The translations under genes were made by a program, and so were the position numbers. From Pseudomonas marginalis (lineage in GTDB: Bacteria > Pseudomonadota > Gammaproteobacteria > Pseudomonadales > Pseudomonadaceae), in contig NZ_FNSU01000001.1 of the NCBI RefSeq assembly GCF_900105325.1, forward strand, positions 1 through 64,000: a stretch of 64,000 bases of DNA, in the 5' to 3' direction. Below are positions 48,928 to 55,056 of this stretch, piece after piece (position 1 is the first letter of the stretch; each line of letters starts with the position of its first letter). The notes under the pieces are model-generated. The model had not been told where the DNA came from and made no database searches. It worked only from the letters and a program-made list of their open reading frames with translations.

Positions 48928-49605
48928 TCAGGCGGTCTGGTACAGACGGCGCTCGACCAGCCTGCTGTTACGCAGGCGATGCGTTGCCTTGGCACCGGCC
49001 AGCACGGCCAGGTCCAACAGCGGTTCGAGGATGACGACGGTCATGTAGGCACTGCCGAAGGTCAGGACTGACAGTGCGTTCTCTGCCGTGAAGCCCTTCC
49101 CGTAGAAGGCCCAGAAGGCAACCCAGGCGACGATGCCTGACTGGAAGGCCGTCGACAGGCCCAGTGCCTGGCGATAGCCCAGATCAACATAGGGCGTGTT
49201 TGGCGCGATGATACGCCGCGCCAGGGCAGCAACTGCCAACAGCGGTACCAAAAGGGTGGTGACGTTCATGCCGTACTGCGGCAGGTCGAATGGGGCGAAG
49301 AACAGACCCTGGATTAACAGCCCCAAAGCGAGACCTACTGCTGCAGGTGCTGCACCGAACAACAGGAACAGCGTCGAGCCGAGTATGAGATGCACCTCCG
49401 AGACGCCAACCGGATGATGCGGTAGCAGTTCAAAGAAGCCAAACACCAGCGCCGTGGCGGCGGCGGCGCGAACTACCAGCGAGACGGCACCTCGTTCGCC
49501 AATGGCGTCCGCAACGAGTTTGACGGTGTAGGTGCCGACGCTTGCGGCGGTAACATAGCTCAGCCAGAGTTTTCCGGCTTCCACGAGGCCAGGTTCGATA
49601 TGCAT
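48928..49605 (-). CDS. CbiM-like cobalt permease component
   Basis: 225-residue integral membrane protein of the CbiM/NikM (ECF S-component) family. It begins MHIEPG, keeping Met1-His2, whose amino group and His side chain coordinate Co/Ni in characterised members, and a later HHPVGVSEVHLILGS supplies the further His-containing region. About six to seven transmembrane segments. No CbiN, CbiQ or CbiO genes are adjacent, so it is an orphan component or shares ATPase subunits encoded elsewhere. Last gene of the nitrile hydratase operon; it probably supplies cobalt for the enzyme. Confidence 0.75.
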   Translation of the reverse strand: MHIEPGLVEAGKLWLSYVTAASVGTYTVKLVADAIGERGAVSLVVRAAAATALVFGFFELLPHHPVGVSEVHLILGSTLFLLFGAAPAAVGLALGLLIQGLFFAPFDLPQYGMNVTTLLVPLLAVAALARRIIAPNTPYVDLGYRQALGLSTAFQSGIVAWVAFWAFYGKGFTAENALSVLTFGSAYMTVVILEPLLDLAVLAGAKATHRLRNSRLVERRLYQTA

Positions 49606-49673
49606 GACGATGACTCCTTGGCCGCCTCTGCGGCTTGCTAGGTAAAAAAGGACAACAAAAAACTGCTCCGCCC

Positions 49674-50114
49674 TCAGTTAGAGGCTCGGCTGATCGCCAC
49701 GGGCTCGCGATGCGGCAGATGCTCACCGGTGTGCCCGTGGGCCGGTGGACAACTTGCATTGAGCAAAACCACCGGTTGTCCATGGGGAGTATTCAGGTAG
49801 GCCTGCCTCCATTCCTCGCCCCGCTGGACGATGTCCTCCATCCCGGTCAGGCCAAGGGTGGTGACCATTCTTTCCATGGCCGTGATCCATTGCCGGTAAT
49901 AGGCGTCATTGACGCCTTCTCCGGGTTGCGCCGGGGCGGCCTTGATCTCTTCGCTGAATACCTGCACCCAGTCCTTCCAGGGGAACACGCCGGCTTGGTG
50001 CAAGTGCACCAGCAGGGAAAAAGCCTGAGCCTGCCAAGGCTTGTCGAACACCGGGCCTTCATCGTCGAGAGGGAGGCCGACGGCCTTGTAGTCGTGGCGC
50101 ATGCTCGTGTTCAT
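49674..50114 (-). CDS. Nitrile hydratase accessory protein (P14K-type)
   Basis: 146-residue protein resembling the P14K/NHase beta-N-terminal-like accessory proteins that bring cobalt to the alpha subunit. Core phrases FDKPWQAQAFSLLVHLHQAGVFPWKDWVQVFSEEI and YYRQWITAMERM match that family. The C-terminus CPPAHGHTGEHLPHRE is His-rich and may bind metal. ATG 50114 overlaps the beta-subunit stop as ATGA; the frame further upstream lies inside the beta gene. Confidence 0.85.
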   Translation of the reverse strand: MNTSMRHDYKAVGLPLDDEGPVFDKPWQAQAFSLLVHLHQAGVFPWKDWVQVFSEEIKAAPAQPGEGVNDAYYRQWITAMERMVTTLGLTGMEDIVQRGEEWRQAYLNTPHGQPVVLLNASCPPAHGHTGEHLPHREPVAISRASN

Positions 50115-50764
50115 ACGGCCTCCAGGTAGTTGTCCCATAGGTCGATGCACACACTGTCCGGTCGCCGTACTCCCCACAATTCTTCGGCACTGAAGCGTAC
50201 GGCATAGACCTGCTGCGGCTGTTCGCCCAAACCATGGGCCATCGTGTCCGGGGTAGCGAACGCGCCATGTGCAATCACGATTGTGCCGACCTTACCGCGC
50301 GCGTAGCGTGGCAGCCGGGTGTGATTGGTTGGGTTGAGGCACTTCGTTCGCACCCGGTCACCGACTCGGAATTGGCCGGGGACATCTTCTTTTGCCCGCG
50401 ACGAGGCGCCGCCGAGCACTACGGCGTCGACGATGTCCGGTGTTAACACCGTGACGGGCTGTGTCGGTGGGGTAGGTTTGGCCGTACCCTGCAGTTCGGC
50501 GGCGCTGATGACGCCCTTTTCTGTCAGCAGGGTCTCGAAGGCGTACAGCCAGTGCTCGTAGTAGCTCGACTGCAGGTATTCGGCCGGCTTCATGCGTTCG
50601 ATGGCGTGGCGGAATTCGTCCACGTTGAAGTACCCGCCGACGAAGAGCGAGGCGAAGAGCGGAAAAACCCTGCGCTCCCAATCATGATGGAAGATGGGTT
50701 CGTGCTCTTCCGTGAGCACTGGGCCGAAACCATGCATGCCGCCCAGGTCGTGTATACCATTCAT
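50111..50764 (-). CDS. nthB: Nitrile hydratase beta subunit
   Basis: 217-residue beta subunit. It starts MNGIHDLGGMHGFGPV, the family hallmark; the C-terminal half (FRVGDRVRTKCLNPTNHTRLPRYARGKVGTI...YAVRFSAEELWG) forms the SH3-like barrel that covers the active site. Lies 20 nt after the alpha gene and overlaps the accessory gene by 4 nt. Confidence 0.95.
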   Translation of the reverse strand: MNGIHDLGGMHGFGPVLTEEHEPIFHHDWERRVFPLFASLFVGGYFNVDEFRHAIERMKPAEYLQSSYYEHWLYAFETLLTEKGVISAAELQGTAKPTPPTQPVTVLTPDIVDAVVLGGASSRAKEDVPGQFRVGDRVRTKCLNPTNHTRLPRYARGKVGTIVIAHGAFATPDTMAHGLGEQPQQVYAVRFSAEELWGVRRPDSVCIDLWDNYLEAV

Positions 50765-50784
50765 GGGTTTTCTCCTTTTCAGGT

Positions 50785-51417
50785 TCAGGCTACTTGATCC
50801 GGATTCTTAGGCAGTCCGGTGCCGATCATGGCGTCGCGAGTCACGAGTTCGACCAGTTGTTCCTCGTTCCAGCCATCAGTACCCGCCGGACGTTCCGGCA
50901 ATACCAGATAGCGCAGCTCAGCGCTGCTGTCCCAGACGCGAACTTCCTTGTCATCAGGAATCGTCAGACCGAACTCCGCCAGCACGCCGCGCGGGTCAAT
51001 GACTATCCTCGAGCGATAAGGTGCGGACTTGTACCAGACCGGTGGCAGGCCCAGGGTCGGCCATGGGTAGCAGGAGCACAGTGTGCATACCGTCACGTTG
51101 TGCACGGTCTGGCTGTTCTCCACGACCACCATGTCTTCACCCTGAACACCAGAAAAGCCCAACTCGGCGATGGCTGCGGTGCCATCTTCCAGCAGCCTGT
51201 GTTTGTACAGAGGGTCGAACCAGGCTTTCGCTATGACCTGGGCGCCGTTTCTCGGGCCGACCTTGTGTTGGTAGGTGTCCACCAAAGCATCCATGGCTAC
51301 GGGATCGACCAGGCCCTTTTCCGTCAGCAGGGACTCGAGCGCTTTGACGAGTAGCGCTATGGCCTCCGGTGGCTCAGTGTGGTCGTGATCGTGATGATGT
51401 TCGTGCGTATGACTCAT
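50785..51417 (-). CDS. nthA: Nitrile hydratase alpha subunit, cobalt type
   Basis: 210-residue catalytic subunit converting nitriles to amides. The metal motif is VCTLCSC with Cys111, Cys114, Ser115 and Cys116; Thr at 112 is the feature of cobalt-containing enzymes (iron types have Ser). The N-terminus is His/Asp-rich (MSHTHEHHHDHDH), which may bind metal. ATG 51417 is chosen because the family N-terminal helix follows; the frame above it is not conserved. No amidase gene is adjacent. Confidence 0.95.
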   Translation of the reverse strand: MSHTHEHHHDHDHTEPPEAIALLVKALESLLTEKGLVDPVAMDALVDTYQHKVGPRNGAQVIAKAWFDPLYKHRLLEDGTAAIAELGFSGVQGEDMVVVENSQTVHNVTVCTLCSCYPWPTLGLPPVWYKSAPYRSRIVIDPRGVLAEFGLTIPDDKEVRVWDSSAELRYLVLPERPAGTDGWNEEQLVELVTRDAMIGTGLPKNPDQVA

Positions 51418-51508
51418 GTCTTTGCCCCCTCTGAAGTTGGTGAAATCGCTCCCTGCATTACTCGACGAATGCAGCAATACCAATATCCGGCGCCAGCTTT
51501 TTCACAGG

Positions 51509-51997
51509 TTACTTCCCTCGGTTCGGCCAAATTACCCCAACGCTTTTCATTCCTTTGGCGGGGTCCATTTCGGGGTGTGCGAGTACTACGTCGCGGTAGG
51601 AGGGGCTACCAATCACGGCGGGTTTAAACTTGATCAGAAAGTCATTGACCTCTTTGCGCAGATCCGGTGCCAGATCGTAGTCGTTGTAGCATTCCTCAAG
51701 GCAATCGAGCACGGCTTGCCAGTGCACCTCGGTAAGACCCATTCCGCGATGCGCGGTGACCATGTCCCTACCTCGGTATTTGGCGCTGCCACCCCAATGT
51801 TCAGAAAGGAAATCGACAAAGTTGATGTGTTCCTTCTGGAATGTTGATTCGGACATGTGGGCCCAGATATGGCCGATAGCGGGATGTCCCATGGTCTTCC
51901 TCAAAACTGCCCCTGCGAACTGATAAATGACGTCGTAGCCCCCAAGACGCGCATAGAGGGAGGGCTGTTGTTCCACGGATGGTTGCTGGTCGGTCAT
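51509..51997 (-). CDS. Truncated haemoglobin (group I-like)
   Basis: 162-residue truncated haemoglobin: N-terminal SLYARLGGYDVI (pre-A/A helix), HPAIGHIW (after the B/C region), and proximal His83 in YRGRDMVTAHRGMG. The C-terminal extension of about 40 residues is not part of the globin core. The B10 position appears to be Leu instead of the usual Tyr, by hand alignment. GGAGA lies about 9 nt before the ATG. It is the first gene of the nitrile hydratase operon, 91 nt before nthA, with an operator-bearing promoter upstream. Confidence 0.8.
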   Translation of the reverse strand: MTDQQPSVEQQPSLYARLGGYDVIYQFAGAVLRKTMGHPAIGHIWAHMSESTFQKEHINFVDFLSEHWGGSAKYRGRDMVTAHRGMGLTEVHWQAVLDCLEECYNDYDLAPDLRKEVNDFLIKFKPAVIGSPSYRDVVLAHPEMDPAKGMKSVGVIWPNRGK

Positions 51998-52094
51998 GAT
52001 GCGGTTTCTCCGTTTCGGCTGGGGACGATCTCATTCGCTCAATGTTGCGTTCCGCATGGTTGATAAAGGGTGCGAGAACTTGCGACGAATCCAA

Positions 52095-52156
52095 ATTAGA
52101 GCTGCTGTCGAGCGCACGCTTTGCTGGCAAGGACAATCGTTTGGTCTAGACGGACA
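52095..52156 (-). promoter_or_regulatory. Promoter with GGACA-N16-GGACA operator, before globin-nthAB
   Basis: On the plus strand GGACA lies at 52131-52135 and again at 52152-52156, a direct repeat of 21 bp, with CGTTTGGT between. Downstream on the minus strand are a -35-like CAAAGC (52118-52123) and a -10-like TCTAAT (52095-52100), 17 bp apart, with 30 bp between -10 and operator. Two-turn direct repeats abutting a weak -35 are typical of AraC/XylS activator sites. The globin ATG lies about 100 nt downstream. Confidence 0.65.
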
Positions 52157-52287
52157 ACGGCTTAGGAAAACCGTGCTTGCAGCAGACGCAAAATGCTGAC
52201 ATCGGAACTGGTCCTGCGGCCATGGGGGTAGATATGGTCCGTGACTGGGGTTCCTCTATTTCTGCCTTGACCGGACGGTTCGCTGTT

Positions 52288-52455
52288 CTAGATCGCCGTG
52301 GACGTTGGTGTTTTACGATTGGTCCCATTCCATCGGCGTTGCAGCACCAAGGTCCCGAGTTGCAGCAGGTAAGTGGCAAACTCTTCGGGTGCCATGTCCC
52401 ATCTCTGTAAAAACCAGGATGAATCGGATAGTCGCTGCTGTTCTCGTAGATGCAT
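52288..52455 (-). CDS. Small ORF, 55 codons, unknown
   Basis: Starts at ATG 52455 (MHLREQQRLSDSSWFLQRW) with GAGG 6-7 nt upstream; the 55 residues include EEFATYLLQLGTLVLQRRW and end in a polar tail. Unrecognised. It lies below a promoter of the same unusual design as that of the nitrile hydratase operon, which argues for a real gene or a leader peptide. Confidence 0.45.
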   Translation of the reverse strand: MHLREQQRLSDSSWFLQRWDMAPEEFATYLLQLGTLVLQRRWNGTNRKTPTSTAI

Positions 52456-52502
52456 GAGACACCTCGTCATTTGTGTTTTTAGGGACACGGCGTGGAGTGA
52501 AC

Positions 52503-52564
52503 ATTATCTAGGGGAGATGAAGTGTGCTTGGCTCGAATGGACAACCGTTTGGTTAAAAAGGACA
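52503..52564 (-). promoter_or_regulatory. Second GGACA-N16-GGACA promoter, before the small ORF
   Basis: GGACA at 52539-52543 and 52560-52564 with CGTTTGGT between them, the same 21-bp period and the same inner sequence as the promoter at 52095-52156. Minus-strand -35-like CCAAGC (52526-52531) and -10-like GATAAT (52503-52508), also 17 bp apart with 30 bp between -10 and operator. The two sites share operator, -35 and spacing, so one regulator probably drives both. Confidence 0.65.
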
Positions 52565-52644
52565 GGTATAGATGTCCGGCATGCCAGTGGGCAGCGATGG
52601 TGCGGGGTGGGGAGGGATAGACAGGGATAAACGGCCACATACAA

Positions 52645-52669
52645 GAAAGCCCGCACGAGGCGGGCTTCT
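52645..52669 (-). terminator. Terminator after tRNA-Met
   Basis: AAGCCCGC (52647-52654) and GCGGGCTT (52660-52667) form a stem with a short loop; on the minus strand the outer bases give a T-rich tail. About 45 nt beyond the tRNA 3' end. Confidence 0.85.
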
Positions 52670-52713
52670 TGAGGTGATTCATAGACTGCTGTAGACATCT
52701 ATGGATCGGTACT

Positions 52714-52790
52714 TGGTGGCTACACAGGGACTTGAACCCCGGACCCCAGCATTATGAATGCTATGCTCTAACCAACTGAGCTATGTAGCC
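52714..52790 (-). tRNA. tRNA-Met (CAU), elongator type
   Basis: 77 nt including an encoded CCA (52714-52716). Acceptor stem GGCTACA/TGTAGCC, D-loop AGTTGGTTA, anticodon loop TTCATAA with CAT, T-loop TTCAAGT. The acceptor first pair G-C and overall likeness to E. coli metT mark it as elongator, not initiator. Confidence 0.95.
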
Positions 52791-53150
52791 AAGTGGCGCG
52801 CATTATTCGCGTAGAACGGGAATGCGTCAAGCATTTATTTTGAATTTTTATCTACGCTTTCAATTGTTTATCGGAAATGAGCGAGTTGGGCGACGAGTGG
52901 TTGCTGATTCGCTTCTCCCGTGAAGAGACACCCATGGCGCCGAGCAATCCTCGACCGCCGCGCAAACCTGCCCGCCGCTCCTGCTGGCAGCTGGACTGAT
53001 CGCCCGAGAGCCGTGGGGCTGATGTTCGGTGTTGGTGGGATCGGTGCGGTACTGTCAGGAGGCTGGGCGATCTGCCTGGCACGTATGAAAGAGGTCTGGT
53101 TCGGTTGGGCAGATATCCTTGTCGCCCAACGCTTTGCCAGTCAGCCGGAT
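52791..53150. other. Gene-free stretch between tRNA-Met and hrpL
   Basis: About 360 nt with no supported gene. The first 60 nt are AT-rich (upstream of the tRNA), the rest GC-rich. A 7-bp hairpin GTTGGGC/GCCCAAC (53104-53130) lies after the hrpL stop and may help end its transcript. A plus-strand frame near 53020-53130 encodes a Gly-rich hydrophobic stretch, possibly a gene remnant; no family recognised. Confidence 0.5.
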
Positions 53151-53702
53151 TTACGATTGAAACGGATTCTGGGTGGCGCGCTTGAGTTGTTCGCGTGCGC
53201 GCGACAGTCGCGAGCGAACGGTGCCGATGGGGATGTCCAATACATCGGCTGTGTCCTGATAGCTGCCGTCGGTTTCCAGGGAGGCGTACATCGTCTTGCG
53301 CATTTCCGCCGGCAGGTGGTCAATGGCGCTCAGGGTATTCTCCAGGCGGCGGTTGATCTCAAACTCCCAATCCAGGTTGTTGTTTTCTTCCTGTCCATGC
53401 CACAACGATTCATCAAATTCGCAATGCACGGGTTTGGCATACATGCGCCTGAAGTGGTTGCGAATCAGGTTTTGCGCGATGCCGCACATCCAGGTGCTGA
53501 GCGAGGCGTTACCGCAGAAGCGCTCGCGGTTGCGCCAGGCCTCCAAGTACGTCAGTTGCAGAAGATCATCCGCATCTTCGGGGTTGAGTACGCGCTTGTG
53601 AATGAAGCGCCTGAGTTTTTTCTGCTGGTCGTCTGTCAGGTGATGCATGAATTGAGGCGAGCTGCCAACGAGGTGAGCTAAAGCTTCAATGGGGAGATTC
53701 AT
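53151..53702 (-). CDS. hrpL: HrpL, ECF sigma factor of the T3SS
   Basis: 183-residue ECF sigma factor with region 2 (DADDLLQLTYLEAWRNRERFCG, STWMCGIAQNLIRNHFRR) and region 4 (SYQDTADVLDIPIGTVRSRLSRAREQL). Length equals P. syringae HrpL (about 184). ATG 53702 has AAGGAAA upstream; the frame above it is non-conserved. It recruits RNA polymerase to Hrp boxes such as that before hrpJ, the divergent gene. Confidence 0.9.
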   Translation of the reverse strand: MNLPIEALAHLVGSSPQFMHHLTDDQQKKLRRFIHKRVLNPEDADDLLQLTYLEAWRNRERFCGNASLSTWMCGIAQNLIRNHFRRMYAKPVHCEFDESLWHGQEENNNLDWEFEINRRLENTLSAIDHLPAEMRKTMYASLETDGSYQDTADVLDIPIGTVRSRLSRAREQLKRATQNPFQS

Positions 53703-53754
53703 GTTTTTTTTCCTTAGGGTAGACGCAGTCGAGCGGGTGTCGACAGGTCCCCTT

Positions 53755-53770
53755 AGCACTCCCTGTGCCA
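53755..53770 (-). promoter_or_regulatory. Sigma-54 promoter of hrpL
   Basis: Minus strand TGGCAC-N5-GTGC: GG at -24 and GC at -12 with exactly 10 bp between them. The upstream DNA (53771-53830) is AT-rich with poly-T and TATATAAATAT tracts, as expected for IHF or enhancer-bending DNA. P. syringae hrpL is driven by sigma-54 with HrpR/HrpS; no hrpRS gene lies in this window. Confidence 0.75.
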
Positions 53771-53905
53771 ATCGAAAAAAATACATAACTGTATGATTTA
53801 CATATATAAATATTTTTGGCTGGTGGGTTTTTATGCAGTGATTTGCATGCGGCGCCGAAGGCTTTTGCAAGTTTTTTCAAATTCCCAGTGAGCACGGATT
53901 TTGAT

Positions 53906-53934
53906 GGAACTGCATGGGGAGACGTTGCCACACA
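53906..53934 (+). promoter_or_regulatory. Hrp box upstream of hrpJ
   Basis: GGAACT-N16-CCACACA, one mismatch from the HrpL consensus GGAACC-N16-CCACNNA. It ends about 30 bp before the hrpJ ATG at 53965 and should drive the whole hrpJ-hrcU operon. Confidence 0.85.
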
Positions 53935-53964
53935 GGGAAACACTCTTCCTGTACTGGCGTGTCC

Positions 53965-55056
53965 ATGGAACAAGTATCCCGTAAAACAACTGACCCTCGT
54001 AACGATGTGCGCACCCACCCCTCTGAGGGTGAAGCGGTTGTCAGCCATGCCTCAGCGCAAGTGCACACATCCGCGAAGGGCATCGATGAGCTTGCACATC
54101 TGTTTGGTCAGGAGGTGGAGCTCAACAGCCGGGCGCTGAGCGAACGGAAGATGGCGGTACGCGTGCTTCCGGCCGAGCAGCTTGCGCAACTTTATGATCA
54201 GTTGGGCCATCCGGCCAAGAAAACGCTGGCTTTCCTTTCACTGCTCTTCAGGCAGCAATTGCAGGACAGACCTACTGTCGAAAAATTGCTGAAGCTTGCG
54301 GACGGGGACCCGGCGCGCGCGTTCGTGGTGCTCAAGCATGTGGTGGCCAAGGCAGACAGCGAGGGCCGCCCGTCCGACACTACGTTGTTGGCGCGCGATG
54401 CAATTGCCAATCTTGAAGCTCGTTTCAAAGGGGAGATCCAGGCCGGCCTGAACATTGCCTTGGCATTGCAGTCAGCCGGGGTCGACCCGCAGGAGCGCCA
54501 GGCACTGCGTGTGCTCTACTATGCCAGTGTGGTCACGCGCCAGTCCCTGCCGACGATGATGCAGGCTTTGCTGGGTGTATACGGTGGTGAGCAGTTCCAC
54601 GTCGGGCTCAAGGTGATGCGTAAGGCTTTGGCGGATGACATTGCGGCCGCGGTGTCGTCAATGCCCACACCCCTGTTGCGCACTTTGCTGATGGGCCTGC
54701 GGGACTGCGGGCAACTGAGCAGCGTATTGGGCGGTTGTCACACGCTGATCCAGCGCTTGAGTATTGAGCATAACGCCGTGAGCTTGTTGCAACGCCTGCT
54801 GGGGTACGCCGGTACCGGTATCGCGGTCGATGAATTGCTGCGCTTGGGGGACGAACTGGGAGGCGGTCCGCTTGACCGTCAACTGATGTCCCTCAATGCC
54901 CTTTACCCTCTGTTTCAGCAATTTCCCCTGGCATTGTGGTCCGAAAAGCGAATACGTCTGGAAACCCTGCAGATCCTGCTGACGGTGATCGATGAACTGG
55001 ACCGCGCCTTGCGTGGACCCACACGGTATGCCGGTGAGCCGAGGCTGATGACGTGA
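53965..55056 (+). CDS. hrpJ: HrpJ, T3SS gatekeeper (SctW family)
   Basis: 363-residue protein of the YopN/MxiC/HrpJ gatekeeper family, which sets the order of translocator and effector export and is itself secreted. The region ELAHLFGQEVELNSRALSERKMAVRVL near the N-terminal third and the helical body match HrpJ. I chose ATG 53965 (MEQVSRKTT) as it follows the Hrp box at a suitable distance; the frame continues 17 codons upstream through the promoter. Confidence 0.85.
   Translation: MEQVSRKTTDPRNDVRTHPSEGEAVVSHASAQVHTSAKGIDELAHLFGQEVELNSRALSERKMAVRVLPAEQLAQLYDQLGHPAKKTLAFLSLLFRQQLQDRPTVEKLLKLADGDPARAFVVLKHVVAKADSEGRPSDTTLLARDAIANLEARFKGEIQAGLNIALALQSAGVDPQERQALRVLYYASVVTRQSLPTMMQALLGVYGGEQFHVGLKVMRKALADDIAAAVSSMPTPLLRTLLMGLRDCGQLSSVLGGCHTLIQRLSIEHNAVSLLQRLLGYAGTGIAVDELLRLGDELGGGPLDRQLMSLNALYPLFQQFPLALWSEKRIRLETLQILLTVIDELDRALRGPTRYAGEPRLMT

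Noticed and set aside
49674..50177. Longer start for the nitrile hydratase accessory gene
   Set aside because: The extra 21 codons lie inside the beta-subunit gene and are not conserved in character; ATG 50114 gives an ATGA overlap.
52920..53681. Plus-strand open frame opposite hrpL
   Set aside because: Most of it is antisense to hrpL; the part outside has no start signal or known domain.
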